Assembly (NCBI GenBank): GCA_012295275.1
Contig: CM022670.1
Coordinates: 3,719,264 to 3,783,263, forward strand
Length of the DNA stretch: 64,000 nucleotides
From: Chrysomallon squamiferum
Taxonomy: Eukaryota; Mollusca; Gastropoda; Neomphalida; Peltospiridae
Reading direction: 5' to 3'
The position numbers and the translations under genes were made by a program. The notes under the pieces are model-generated. The model was given only the letters and a program-made list of their open reading frames with translations. It had not been told where the DNA came from and searched no databases. The stretch's first letter is position 1. Each line of letters begins with the position of its first letter. Below, in pieces: positions 37,060 to 51,075 of this stretch.

Positions 37060-37240
37060 GACTCCGTGCTCCATGCTATCACATTCTCATTGGCTGCACG
37101 GAGTCGCGACTTGTCCCGTTACATCGCGAGGAAAAGATTGCGTCGCATTTGCCAGCGAGTCCGCGCGAATCAATCGACTGACGTCGCTCTTCGATAACGG
37201 CTAAACGGCTCCAGTCACTGAGGATAGATTCGTCTTCAGC
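37060..37240 (-). promoter_or_regulatory. Candidate promoter of the GABA-B-type receptor gene
   Basis: A 180-base block with many CpGs in an otherwise AT-rich area, about 1 kb upstream of the first ATG. On the minus strand it carries CAGCCAATGAG (a CCAAT box) near 37095 and GCGACGTCAGTCG (a CRE-like site) near 37185. CRE control of GABA-B receptor genes is known in mammals; applying it here is inference. No TATA box or start site was identified with confidence. Confidence 0.4.
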
Positions 37241-37265
37241 GCAATCAACAAAAGTGTGTCAGATG

Positions 37266-37295
37266 ATAATTTTTTTTTTTTTTTTTTTCATTACG

Positions 37296-37326
<31 letters not shown>

Positions 37327-37365
37327 TCTCTCTGAAAGAAAAAAAAAAAAAAAAAAAAAAAAAAG
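37266..37365. repeat. Poly-T, (CT)n, poly-T and poly-A cluster
   Basis: T run, CT units, T run and a poly-A run of about 26 in quick succession. T and A arms can fold back on each other. Confidence 0.96.
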
Positions 37366-37499
37366 GCCACAAAAAGCCCAAAGCAGATTAGTCAACTTTC
37401 CAAAGGACTTGGGATTTCCACAGCAAAGAATGGGATTTAGTGTTGCGTTTTATAAAATTAAATGACCGTTTTAAAAAAAATATTTTTATAAATCTTGTA

Positions 37500-37502
<3 letters not shown>

Positions 37503-37558
<56 letters not shown>
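37503..37558. repeat. (CT)28 microsatellite
   Basis: Perfect CT run of 56 bp. Confidence 0.98.
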
Positions 37559-37559
<1 letters not shown>

Positions 37560-37563
<4 letters not shown>

Positions 37564-37799
37564 AACGTATATGACTATCACTTATCAGACACTCGCTATT
37601 TTTTCTCTATTTCTTTTCTCACTCTCTCACACTGTCACTTCTTCTTCTTCTTCTTCTTCTTCTTCCAGAATAACTGTTCCCCCTCTCTCTCTCTCAATAT
37701 CCCATTCCATCCACCGTTCCACTTCTTTTTTTTATTTCTTTTTATTTTTCTACCCTCTTTAACTATTTCCCTCCATATCTTTAACTATTTCTCTCTCCA

Positions 37800-37840
<41 letters not shown>
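37560..37840. repeat. Pyrimidine-rich block with (TTC)n and (CT)n
   Basis: TTC units at 37639-37667, irregular CT sequence and a CT run at 37803-37838. Confidence 0.9.
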
Positions 37841-38310
37841 TAGATCCAGATCATATTCTTTTTCATTATTTAATTACACTTTCCTAAACATCATTCAAAT
37901 TCTATATAAAACATGTCTGTACACGACCTTCAGTGTTCAGTATTACTGTTATCCATATTTAATACTTAATTAACTGATTAATAAGATTTTATTAAGAAGA
38001 TTAGTTTTTTAATTAGCAGTCAGTTTTACTAGTCACGTATGAAAGTAATATAATAATTACGTGTCTAAAGTAAGAGGTATCTTGTAATAATCAATACAGT
38101 GTTGTCTATTTGTAAATAATAATGATAAACGCAGGTGTCATCCTATATATATATATATCTGCTTGTATATTCTTTTCCCGAATCACCGAATATCAATAGA
38201 TCTTAATATGCTTATCTTACAGATATAAGAAAATGTACATAATTGTGTGCACTCAGAATGTTATGTTTTGTGTGTTAGGTGTGTATGTTTGTTTGTAACT
38301 AATAATCTGT
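37841..38310. other. AT-rich intergenic sequence, no gene recognised
   Basis: Unique AT-rich sequence with a short (TA)n at 38144-38158. Confidence 0.55.
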
Positions 38311-38530
38311 GTGTCTGTGTTTGTTTGTGTGTGTTCATATATATGTATGTATGTATCTATATATCTATCTGTATATGTATGTATGTGTGTGTGTATATAT
38401 ATATGTGTGTGTGTGTGTAGATAGATAAATATAGATATATAAATGAATAAATATGTTTGTATGTATATATATAGGTAGGTAGGCAGATAGGGTAGGTGTG
38501 CATATGTGTATGTAAGTAGGAAATAGTTTT
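38311..38530. repeat. (TG)n/(TATG)n/(TATC) compound repeat
   Basis: Decayed TGTG, TATG, TATA and TAGG units; short frames rich in Tyr, Ile, His and Thr are artefacts. Confidence 0.9.
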
Positions 38531-38890
38531 GTATGAATGTGTCTGTATATATGTTACATATAATCATACAACACAGACACACATAAACATGATCCACTGC
38601 CTCGAATTGTCAAGAGTAAACCACATAACATAGTATCTAGACTCCATCACTTTATCATTATCACTGACGTATAATGATAATTAATGTTTAAGTATATATG
38701 TGTGGAGATGTCGCTGGGGTTTTCATGCACGTTGTAAGCAGCTGGTCTGAATTGTAAACTAATACGTCGACCTTTTTAATGAAGAGATAAGATTTGATTT
38801 CACTGGAGAATCCAATCAGACAGATCATTAATAAACTACTGGAAGTGATCTCTTTAATGAGTTTTAATTCTACAAGGCGTTTATAATTAA
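38531..38890. other. Intergenic sequence, no gene recognised
   Basis: Unique sequence; nothing recognised. Confidence 0.5.
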
Positions 38891-38894
38891 TGTA

Positions 38895-38960
38895 CATATA
38901 CATAGACAAATATATATATGTAGATTGATAGATATAGATATATAAATGAATATATATGTA

Positions 38961-38996
<36 letters not shown>

Positions 38997-39185
38997 GACA
39001 CACGCACACAAAAAAAAAAACAGAAAAAATATTACATTTTATCTATGTCTGTCTACCATCCATCTATCTATCTATTCGTCTATCTGTCTGTCTATCTATC
39101 TGTAATTATTAGTATTTTACATCTTGGTTTATTAATCATTAGTAATTTTTATTTATTTATTTATTTATTTAACTTATTTTTATTT
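38895..39185. repeat. GATA, TG, TCTA/TCTG and TTTA microsatellite cluster
   Basis: TG run at 38956-38983, TA at 38983-38996, TCTA/TCTG at 39056-39103 and TTTA at 39149-39171. Confidence 0.93.
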
Positions 39186-39764
39186 ATTATTGTTATACGT
39201 ACGTAGAGACGTAAGTACAACAATAATGAATAAAAATACGTACATACACACATACGTAAATACACAGGCAAAAAAAAGATACATACAGTTTCTAATTATT
39301 TACTAAATATACCTTCCTACAATGATATATATTTTAGATAGATAGTGTTTCTTAATAAGTCCAGATGATTTATGTAAGTATATTTACAATTCTTAGCATT
39401 CTTCATCAAAGAACTGTTCACATCAGTGTGATGTGGGCCTAATCTCAACTATCATTATGGATTTTTTTTTCTGTTTTTTTTGTTCGTCTTCTTTCTTTCT
39501 TTCATCATCTTTTTTTTTTTTTAATTGTTTTTATTATTATACTTTATTTTATATACACTTCATTATGAATTGATTTTAAGTTCGAGTATATTTAACACCT
39601 ACTGTGCCAAAGTCTGAAATAAACCACTGTAAGGAACAAACACTCTAACTCTCTGATTCTAAATCTGATTCTTCTCAGAGGCGTTAGACAGTCTCACTTC
39701 AAAGTGATACCATACCATTAGCACCTGAAGTACACGTCAAGAGCTTTTCTTTTTCTCTTTTATA

Positions 39765-39765
<1 letters not shown>
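39186..39765. other. AT-rich intergenic sequence, no gene recognised
   Basis: Short T runs near 39463-39520; otherwise unique. Confidence 0.5.
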
Positions 39766-39795
<30 letters not shown>

Positions 39796-39825
39796 ATTTT
39801 ATTTATTTATTTTTGTTTTGAAGAC

Positions 39826-39902
<77 letters not shown>

Positions 39903-39942
39903 TAGATAGAGAGATAGATAGATAGATAGATAGATATAAATA
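39766..39942. repeat. (TTTA)n, (GA)n and (GATA)n series
   Basis: TTTA/TTTTA units, then a GA run of about 68 bp at 39831-39898, then GATA units to 39936. Confidence 0.97.
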
Positions 39943-41090
39943 AATAATCTTGGACCATGAATAAGGTGACATTCAGAAAATAATTTCTAATCTAGTGATA
40001 ATTGACTTTACAGGACAAATACCATCATGACAGCAGGATGACGACACTCATGTAATTGTATTCAAGCGGTTGTCCACCCACATATTATGCAGTGTCGTAA
40101 TTGTCCACACAGGAATAGACAAACATTAAGAAACCAGCTAACTCTTTAACTGCCGGTCTAGCGGACCCTGGGAGCTGTGCGTGACTCTCTGTCGTGTCAA
40201 AGGTAGATAATGGAGAAAAAAATATAATTAAATCGGTCAGTTTTCGAAAGATCATAACAGTCCTTTTTGCTGATTATGAGAGTAGGGTTTGATGATATTA
40301 GAAAAAAATAAAATAGGAATAATACTGATAGTTTGTATATGGCTGATTATGGCGATAATGTGGATGGTTGCATGTTTTTCGTTATAATAATATATCCGTC
40401 AGAATAATTGCATCCTAAGTACAACCATTGATTCGAGAGGAAAATCAGACGAAGTCAAAAATGTAATACTTATAATAGCCCAAGAATCGGACATTTGCCA
40501 GTCTTCCCTTGAACAGAAGCACGTACAGATACAGGACCTTTGTATCTGGCAAAGAAGAACGTAAAAACAACACGCACACACAACACAGTACTACTAGTAC
40601 AAGACAGTAACTGTATTTTTTCTTCTTTATTATTACTGTTGTTGGTGTTGTTATTGTAATAATAATTATTAACTACAGGATTATAGCAATAATAATATAA
40701 TAATACAATAATTATTGGAGATAACAAAATGGTAAAAAATATAATAATAATAATAATAATAAGATTGGCATATACAGTATATAGATCCAAGGATCTACAA
40801 AAACAAAACAAAAACAAGACAAAAAACGCATGTTCGTCATTCTTCCACTGAAACCAGTTTTAATAGTACAGACGACACTTTTTCACTTGTTTTTTTTTCT
40901 CTCTCTCTCTCTTTTACTGGACCGCGGGCAACTCTATAGTACGCCATTTGCAGGAAGCCAGTGACAGTGATCGATCAATGAGACCCGCGGACTGTGTTGT
41001 TTGAAAGAAACTGGACAGCAGAATAATAGCTCTGATCACGGAATGACTTCGAGTGGTATTTCACCACTGACATCACGTCGCCGGTTTTTG
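39943..41090. other. Intergenic sequence, no gene recognised
   Basis: Includes AAT/ATT repeats at 40628-40770 and a GC-richer part at 40915-41090 with CCGCGGG near 40922 and CCCGCGG near 40983 as an inverted pair. No gene recognised. Confidence 0.45.
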
Positions 41091-41095
41091 TTCTG

Positions 41096-41230
41096 TATGT
41101 GTGTGTGTGTGTGTGTGCGTGTGTGTGTGTGTGTGTTTGTGTGTGTGTCTGTATGTGTCTTTGTGCGTGTGTGTCTGTGCGCGCGCGTGTGTGTGTATAT
41201 GTGTGTATGTGTGCGCGCGTGTGTGTGTCG
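41096..41230. repeat. (TG)n with CG interruptions
   Basis: About 135 bases of almost strictly alternating purine and pyrimidine, TG with GCGCGCG segments. Confidence 0.96.
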
Positions 41231-41397
41231 AGTTTTAAATAACACAGGGTTAACCGTTAGTTGTTAGCAAATTGCATGATTTAATTACCGACATTTATTT
41301 AATTATTTTAACTTTTATTATTATGATTTAAATGTTTACCTAACGAATGCCGTGTTTTCTGAGTTTAGAAATTTCGAGTATATACAAATGGCGTGCT

Positions 41398-41735
41398 TGT
41401 AGGAATGGTGTTCGGGTGTGAGTATAGCACTACGTCTTTATGTGATTATAGGTAAACGTACAAATGTGATTATAGGTCAGGCCACGTTTTTGAACATGTG
41501 AATGGCGTGCTTGTGTGAGTGTAGCAGTAACGTAAATGTAGGAATGTAGGAATGGTGTACATGAGTGAGTGTAGGAATAACGTGGGTGTGTGACTGTAGG
41601 AATGACTTGCTTATGTGAGTTCAGGAATGGCGCTGATAGTGTGAGTACAAAAATGACGTATATATGTGAATATGGGAATAGCGTACGTATGTGAGAACCA
41701 GGAATAGCGTAAGTGAGTGAATGTAGAAACAGACC
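41398..41735. repeat. Decayed minisatellite, period near 28-32 bp
   Basis: About ten repeats of a unit close to GTAGGAATGGCGTGCTTG followed by TGTGAGT. Copies vary in length and carry many substitutions, so the array is old. Confidence 0.75.
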
Positions 41736-42240
41736 AAAGTTCTCTACGTTTCTTTGTTGTGATGTAACGAATTAAATGTATGTGTTTAATGTATAAATAA
41801 ATGTGTCATTTGTTCATGCTCGAAAAAAAAAATCTTTTTTTTTTGTGGATTCAGTTTAAATTATTTACAAAAATAATATGTATCCAAGAAAGCAAAATCT
41901 TTTATGTTTATACAAATAAGCGAACATTTAAAAATATTACACTACAAAACCTAAAAGAATAGCAAAGAACTGAAATCTGTCGAAGTTTGTGAAAATGAAA
42001 ATTTGAGACCAGTCATTATATGTGAATTAAGTACAAAAAAAGGTTCAAGTACGTTAAAAAGTATAAGAAACAGCATAGCGTTAAGCGTGCAATTACTTCT
42101 ATCACGTAGATAGCCTGGCGCGCTTTAACACAACCAGAAGAATCGAGTCACCAGACTTGTGTCTCCTTTCTTTGACATCCCGTGTAGTATTTACCTCACA
42201 GTCAAACGTAGCTGATATTTAGTGATGACGTTACAAGCTC
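41736..42240. other. AT-rich intergenic sequence, no gene recognised
   Basis: Unique AT-rich sequence with A and T runs near 41823-41844. Confidence 0.5.
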
Positions 42241-42259
42241 TCGTACGGTTAGTACCTTT

Positions 42260-42620
42260 TTAATAATAATAATAATAATAATAAAGAAAGCGCCATCAAA
42301 GCAAAACATCTGTAGGCAATAAAATACCTAGAAGAACATTTGTTTTTACGCTGTAACTGTGATAAAACAATAGTGATGACGTCAAGAAGAAAAATGAGTT
42401 GATGATGAACATAATGATGACGACGATGATAATGATAATTATGAATGTGATGATGATAAATAAAAATGAAATGGCAAGGCAAAATTTTTAAATTTAAAAA
42501 TAAACATTGCTGCAAAAAAGAAAAAGGAACAGAAAGAAAAATAATGATGTTATAACGACGACTATTGTAACTATAAAGATGCTGCTGCTGCTGCTGCTGA
42601 TGATGATGATGTTAATTCTC
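42260..42620. repeat. AAT, GAT and GCT trinucleotide repeat cluster
   Basis: AAT units at 42260-42284, degenerate GAT units at 42400-42460 and (GCT)6(GAT)5 at 42580-42612. Confidence 0.85.
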
Positions 42621-43030
42621 ATAAATAAGATGAAAGAATGAAGAAAAAGAGACAGAAAAAGACAGGGAAAAAATTAGGAGTATATAATTATATGTGTATG
42701 TGAGTCAGTATTCTTATGAGAAAAAAGAAATCATTGTTACCAATTGATTGCTAGTTTTTTCTTCTTTTTACGTAAGATGAATGTTTCTCAGTTGCAGATC
42801 ACGAAAGCCAGAAAGTCGTTTTTCTATATAATTTACGACTAAATGACTTGCACAGACGAATATTTTAAACTGAAAAACGTAGACTGAAAGCTTTAATACG
42901 ATTAATATATTTGCAAGCGACTGTTTTATTTGTTACCGGACATTTGGTTTTGTTTCTTCTTAAAAATTAGTCTTTGTTAATAATACATATGTGACACCAA
43001 ATAGCATATGGATGATGACATAAAGAGCAA
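42621..43030. other. AT-rich intergenic sequence, no gene recognised
   Basis: Unique; nothing recognised. Confidence 0.5.
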
Positions 43031-43031
43031 A

Positions 43032-43117
<86 letters not shown>
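43032..43117. repeat. (TG)8(GA)35 microsatellite
   Basis: TG run changes into a perfect GA run at 43048-43117. A CT run of similar length follows 66 bp further on. Confidence 0.98.
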
Positions 43118-43120
<3 letters not shown>

Positions 43121-43180
43121 ATACCTATTTTTCTATTAATCTATGTCAGTCTATCTGCCTATCTATATTTGCATATAAAC

Positions 43181-43183
<3 letters not shown>

Positions 43184-43244
<61 letters not shown>
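43184..43244. repeat. (CT)30 microsatellite
   Basis: Perfect CT run; complementary partner of the GA run at 43048-43117. Confidence 0.98.
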
Positions 43245-43248
<4 letters not shown>

Positions 43249-43880
43249 AAGCGTACATTAAAAAGATTCTAAAAAGATTCGCCATGCACCTATTGCTTGT
43301 CGTAAATTTTACATTATCTTTAAGGTTAGGTGAAATATAATTTAGAGTCTATAGGCAGTTATTGTTCCCTGTCAAGGTTATTCAGTTCACTCGAACCTTA
43401 TTCAACAGAGGTCTGTCTTGCTGACTACATTAGCATAAATATGACCAAACAGTTTCCAGTAATGGGCTGTATTAACGGTATCTGTATTAATGTCACTTAT
43501 ACCATTCACTGATTGATCAAGTTCCGCGTTGTTTTAGCTGCCTGAATCCTATTTAGTGGTTCATTTATTTATATACGGGAAATGATCTATTACAATTTCG
43601 ATGGGCTAATTGTATGTGTGTCTGTGTGTGTGTCTTTGTGTTTGTGTGTGTGTTGTGTGCAGATATGTAGATATGGAAGGATGGATGGATGTACGTATGT
43701 ATTCAGGAATAAATGTTCTTCGTCTGATTAGACTCTGCACATAGGAAATATAGAGACAGTATTCGGGGAAGCACTGGTACAGGGAATAAGAAAAATCAAA
43801 TCAAACCTCGCCACGTTCACCCGAACTCAGGACGGGTTCGACTGAAACATTCTGTTACCGAGACAAAGTGTATTCCTATG
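43245..43880. other. Intergenic sequence, no gene recognised
   Basis: Unique sequence with a TG-rich part at 43612-43655 and GGAT units near 43676-43690. Confidence 0.5.
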
Positions 43881-43883
43881 TAC

Positions 43884-43998
43884 ATGTATGTATGTATGTA
43901 TGTATGTATGTATGTATGTATGTATGTATGTATGTATGTATGTATGTATGTATGTATGTATGTATGTATGTATGTATGTATGTATGTATGTATGTATA
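43884..43998. repeat. (GTAT)28 microsatellite
   Basis: Essentially perfect tetranucleotide run of about 114 bp. Because the period is four, all three frames stay open as a Met-Tyr-Val-Cys repeat. Confidence 0.98.
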
Positions 43999-44580
43999 TA
44001 TTTATGTATATGTGTTTGTGTGTGTTTTGTTTGTATGTGTGAGTGTCTCTATGTATGTACGCCCAGTGGAAGGTGAGAATATGAATGTCATAATTAATAA
44101 ACTGTTGATGAATATACCATAATCATCTTCAGCATCGTTATCGACATAATTGTCATTATCATCATCATCAACATTATCATCCTTTTCAGAATTATCATTA
44201 AGACTCGCATTTGTGTTAGTGACGTAATCATTTCATTGAACCCAGTGAGCTGTGTACAAGAACTTTTAGATTCCGTGATCAAATATTAACATTATGTTAT
44301 CTGACTCTAAACAAACAGTTTATTTTGTCACTGTTTACATTTCCAAGAGGATATGTGAGCATTGTCCATTTCTTAATCCTCCATACTGCTAATATCTTCC
44401 ATGCACTTTTGCAGACACAACTAGAAGAGACACAATTACATAATTATATGTATATAATACAGAAAAGAACAACGTAATTACAGACAAAACCAAATGATGA
44501 CAACCAGATGAATACGCAACCAGATGAACGCACATACACAAAAAATTAATTATACACCATCCTCACACGCAAATACACAT
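43999..44580. other. Intergenic sequence, no gene recognised
   Basis: Includes degenerate ATC units at 44120-44200; otherwise unique. Confidence 0.5.
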
Positions 44581-44586
44581 ACTCAC

Positions 44587-44589
44587 CTT

Positions 44590-44637
<48 letters not shown>

Positions 44638-44662
44638 ACAAAACAAACACACACACACACTA
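44587..44662. repeat. (CA)n microsatellite
   Basis: CA run of about 42 bp followed by interrupted CA units. Confidence 0.97.
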
Positions 44663-44759
44663 AGCACTCTCACTAATATCTATGCATATATACATATATT
44701 CACAATTACACATGTACACACTTACGCACACGCACACAATTTGCAACCACATTCAGACA

Positions 44760-45225
44760 TAATTATATATTAGTGTAGCATATTTGCTGAAAAAAGTGAG
44801 GGCGGAACAGATTAAAAACAAACAGTCAAAGAAACTCACTGTTCTGGAAGTTCAAAGAAGGGACTGTTTGCGGTTCCTTGAGTTAAACAGGCAGATCGTT
44901 TGAGCAAACTGAAGATATCTGGAAATCAATCAGAAGCTTCACTTCAACCTTTTGTGAAAGAGAATCCGACAGTATTGCAGTAGTCACTGTATTATTTAGA
45001 CCAATGTAATGAAATATCAAGTAACTTTTTTTCTTTGAAGGTCAAAGGAATTCCACAGTGATATTCATCCTAACCAAAACGTATGTGTATGATGGTCACG
45101 TGGTTATAGTTGTGTGTATTTGTGTTACTCAGATTGTCTGTTGTATGTGCGTGTTTGTAGCTGGATAATGTCAGTTCTGTTTTGTTCTATTTTATTAAGT
45201 CCTTCCTTCCTTCATTCCTCCTTTC
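44760..45225. other. Intergenic sequence, no gene recognised
   Basis: Unique sequence; nothing recognised. Confidence 0.5.
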
Positions 45226-45227
45226 AT

Positions 45228-45347
45228 TTTTTTTTTTTTTTTTTTTTTTCATTTTGTACGAAAGCGGGTTTACCTATCAGAATTATGATATACAATACTG
45301 TTCTTCACAACAACAACAACAACAATAATAATGTTAATAATAATAAT

Positions 45348-45380
<33 letters not shown>
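45228..45380. repeat. Poly-T run and (CAA)n/(AAT)n microsatellites
   Basis: T run at 45228-45249; CAA then AAT units at 45309-45380 with GTT interruptions. Confidence 0.96.
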
Positions 45381-45381
<1 letters not shown>

Positions 45382-45504
45382 TTGATTATGAAATTGATCA
45401 TAATGATTTTATTGTCTCTAGTCATTACGTTATTAATTAAATAGCAATAAGGTTTCTTCCATATGCACCTTCCTTTGAACAGGAAACCTCACACCTAGCA
45501 CAGC

Positions 45505-45600
45505 CTTTGGTAAACAGATTCTGGGGCAGTGGTTAGATCTGTAAAATATTCATACAGGCGAACAGGGCTGATCCTGCGAGCTACCAAACCTTAGGCTACA
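45505..45600 (+). mobile_element. Decayed tRNA-derived SINE-like fragment
   Basis: GGGGCAGTGGTTAGATC near 45522 is a good box A, and CAGGGCTGATCCTGCGAG near 45566 reads as a box B with a small deletion (GGTTCGATCCTGCGAG type). Spacing of about 45 bases is right for a tRNA-derived promoter. No tail repeat or target duplication identified. Confidence 0.4.
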
Positions 45601-45950
45601 GTTTTATCCACAGAGATTAAGTTCGCTTTCGTCTTCAATGGATGAAAGAAATGTCTTAGCGCATTAAAGTTATCCTTTCCTTGGCATAGTTTCATTAAAA
45701 TTAATACTTAGACTTTTCTCAGCCAGAACCATGTGCGATTTATTTGCACAGAATCCTTTTTCCTCCCCTCGATCAAAATGTTTTTGTTGTTTTTTTTCCC
45801 CTAAAATAACGCCAGAAATACTGCGTTGACGTAACGGCTGTTTGTGCACGTTGGTTTGTTGGTCCGTTTCAAGTACTTACGTCACAAAAGGTTTAAGTGA
45901 AAAAAAAAAAGTTCAAAAAATAAAATTAGACAGGAATAATGATTTGTTTT

Positions 45951-45998
45951 ATTTTTTTTTTTTTTAATAATTTTTTTTTTTTTTTTTTTTTTTTTTTT
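45951..45998. repeat. Poly-T tract of two long runs
   Basis: T run, AATAA interruption, then about 29 T. Confidence 0.96.
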
Positions 45999-45999
45999 C

Positions 46000-46390
46000 G
46001 TTGTTTGCATTTTGCCTAATTCGCTTCATCGATTTGAGGGGTCGTTATAGTGGTTTTTTGTATCTCTCGCTTAACAGGATCGCCATTTCTCATTACTGAT
46101 GACCGTTATAGTCAAATAAAGCAAATCGACCTTTAACTGATTGGTAGGGAATACATGAAACACGTCATCCACATCGTTATGCAACTTACACACATGACCT
46201 ACTACTACAAGAACTGGCACTTCTGAGAGCGTATTTTACATAAACAGCCTACACTTTCACACACATATAATAATTATTATTATGACAGTAACAACAACAA
46301 CAACAGTAATAATAAAAAATACATCAAAATATAGCACAGTTAGAAATGATTGTTCTTGTAGTAGTAGTGTGTGTTTATGTGTGTACTTGT
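46000..46390. other. Intergenic sequence, no gene recognised
   Basis: Unique sequence with short CAA/AAT units near 46283-46315. Confidence 0.5.
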
Positions 46391-46394
46391 ACAT

Positions 46395-46580
46395 ATCTAT
46401 ATCTATATCTTTACCTATCTATTTATATGTATACATGTATGTATATATATCTATATATAGATATATATATATAGATACATCTTTACCTATCTATTTATAT
46501 GTATACATGTATGTATATATATCTATACACACACACACACACTTGTATATAGATAGATCGATATAGATATAGAGATATAG
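46395..46580. repeat. TATC/TATA repeat with a 72-bp direct duplication
   Basis: A segment beginning ATCTTTACCTATCTATTT at 46407 recurs almost exactly at 46479 for about 49 bases. Around it are TATC, TATA and CA units and an AT palindrome at 46450-46475. Confidence 0.9.
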
Positions 46581-46730
46581 ATAATGGGATATATATATTT
46601 CTGTGATATTTAAATTAACAACTAATGTCTGATGTTTTAATATGTTTGTATGTAAGTAAGTGTGTATACATGCATGTACGTATGTATGTTTGATTACTTA
46701 ACTTTAGATTTCTCTTCATTTAATGATATC

Positions 46731-46734
<4 letters not shown>

Positions 46735-46783
<49 letters not shown>

Positions 46784-46811
46784 CATTATTATTATTATTA
46801 TTATTATTATT
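46735..46811. repeat. (ATT)25 microsatellite
   Basis: ATT run with one ATC interruption. Confidence 0.97.
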
Positions 46812-47945
<1,134 letters not shown>

Positions 47946-48253
47946 TCCTTGTTCTCTGTTTTTCTCTCTGTTTCTTTTTCTCTCCATTGTCTCTCTCTTT
48001 CTCTTTCTCGTTCTTTCCTTCGCTCTGCCTGCCTGTATTTATTTTATTTACTTTTTTGCCGCTTTATATCTCTCTCTTTCTTTCTAACTGACCTCTACGA
48101 CTGGGAGTGAGTACTGACTCGTGTTTATATACTTGTCATTACGATGACGAGTATCATGTAGTAGAATCGTAACAAATGTACAAATAACAAAGAAAGAGAT
48201 TAAATTATTGTGATGAAGTGTAATCATAGAATGGGGCCCATCCTAAGATTTGT

Positions 48254-49140
<887 letters not shown>

Positions 49141-49188
49141 CAATGTAAGAAAAAAGACTACACTTAAACCACCCATCTCAGAACAGAT

Positions 49189-49500
49189 CTAGTCGTAACT
49201 TTGTATAGAAACTCACAATACCCTGTGCGTAACTCTATCCCATTTCTACTCTAAGTCGCACTTTTGTATAGAAAGTGTTAATACCCTGATCGTAAACCTC
49301 TGCTATCTCACACTTCTTTAGTCGTAACCTTGAAATGAAAATAGTGATAATTTGAACATAAATATATCCCGTCTCTACTTTAATCGTAATTTTGTGTACA
49401 AAATGATAATACCCTGAGCGTAAATCTCTAACGTCTCACATTTATTTAGTCGTAATTTTTTATAGAAAGTGTTAATAACTGAGCGTAAATCTGTCCCTGC
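49189..49500. repeat. Decayed minisatellite, about 5 copies of a 61-67 bp unit
   Basis: Copies begin near 49190, 49252, 49319, 49380 and 49447 with AGTCGTAACTTTGTATAGAA-type starts, then GTTAATACCCTGAGCGTAAA and CTATCTCAC-type ends. Copies have diverged substantially and vary in length. Confidence 0.85.
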
Positions 49501-49742
49501 ATCAGTCCTGTGTTAATTCACCGAGTGCAATCCTCTACCATCCCAGCACAGACTTCAAAGCGATAGGTACAAACTTTGAATACAAATTTAATAGTTATCT
49601 GAGTTGTTACTGAAGTTTTTATATTTGAACGGAGTTAATGAAATATAAGAAAGGAAAGTTCAAATAAATCATTTGTATTTATTATTATTATTATAACTGT
49701 TGTTGCGTTTTTCTTATTTATTTATTTATTTAATTATTTACG

Positions 49743-49745
<3 letters not shown>
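49501..49745. other. Intergenic sequence, no gene recognised
   Basis: Unique AT-rich sequence with TTTA and ATT units near 49680 and 49720. Confidence 0.5.

Positions 49746-49747
<2 letters not shown>

Positions 49748-49791
<44 letters not shown>
49748..49791. repeat. (ATT)n microsatellite
   Basis: About 14 ATT units followed by TTG and GAT units. Confidence 0.96.
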
Positions 49792-49792
<1 letters not shown>

Positions 49793-49814
49793 TGTTGTTG
49801 TTGATGATGATGAC

Positions 49815-50385
49815 GATAATGTTATTTTGTTTGTTAAACACTCATTATTTCTGTTATTCATTCTTTCTAAAAGATAGTCTTGTTTTTGTTTTTTTTAGCA
49901 GCAAATAATCTCCATAATGCACCTTCACATAAAAAAAACAACGAAAAAAACAAACACATATACATTAATTTGATTGTATCTTATTACCCGTATGAACTCA
50001 AATGCTTTCAGCTGTACACGAAATAGTGACGTCTGTAATAAAATATCGACTTAATTTTGACCTTTCCCGAGTTAAAAATAAATAAATAAATAAATAAATA
50101 AAAATAAAATACACGAGAAGATAAAAAAAAAAAATTAAAAAAAATCCACCTCGAAAACCGCAAGTAGGTGTATCGAAATTAACTATATATAACAACCTCG
50201 GGAAATTAAATGGCACCGTTGACATTAAGGATTATAATAATATCTTCGTTTGACGTCATCTGACCTTTGTTTACTGATGACTTTAGTCTGTGTTTGGTTC
50301 CTACGTAATCATGGAAATGACTGTAAAAATAACCGTGCGAGTAAAGAGCGGTCTGGATAAACCTTCCATAGTACTTGTACGTTAC
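49815..50385. other. Intergenic sequence, no gene recognised
   Basis: Includes (TAAA)n at 50072-50106 and A runs; the rest is unique. Confidence 0.5.
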
Positions 50386-50388
50386 ACA

Positions 50389-50505
<117 letters not shown>

Positions 50506-50509
50506 ACGC

Positions 50510-50920
50510 CGAATCCGTGAGATAAAGGGCGAAGTAAAGACATAATGTGAATAGAAAATGTAAATTACGTTCTCAAGGTTCTTCCTCGTCTGGTAAACTG
50601 CACCGTGCACTTTTAATGAATCGTCCAAGTGGCGAAACTCTGCAGCTGTTGAGAGTCCCAACGAATTATATCAATTAAAGAATTTGGTGCTTCCCTACAC
50701 GGGGCTTAAGATCGAATAACCTACATTTATTTTGATAGATTTTATTCAAACACCCTGCAGGCGAGGTTCAGAAAAATATAATACGAGCTGCGCCATTTAC
50801 ACAGTGAAACAGCGATTGCCGGAGACGATTTTCATTTTGCGTTAGGTTTCCCTGTGTATTTTCGCGGTCTGAATAAACACAAAGTTTAATGAATAAATCT
50901 TTTCAACAGCAGTCTTTTGA
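50510..50920. other. Non-repetitive intergenic island
   Basis: Unique sequence with raised CpG, ending at a poly-A run of about 27 at 50930. No gene recognised. Confidence 0.35.
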
Positions 50921-50928
50921 CAATCACG

Positions 50929-50929
<1 letters not shown>

Positions 50930-50959
<30 letters not shown>

Positions 50960-51075
50960 AGGAAACGTTCCTTGGTGCGCTAGCGTCCGAGATAAAATAA
51001 GAATTAATTTCAAAAAAGAAAAAAAAAAAAAGTTACTAATTATTATACCGGACCAGGATTTAATTTTTTTTTTTT
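50930..51075. repeat. Poly-A runs and a poly-T run around a short unique segment
   Basis: A run at 50930-50956, another at 51018-51030 and T run at 51066-51075. Confidence 0.93.
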
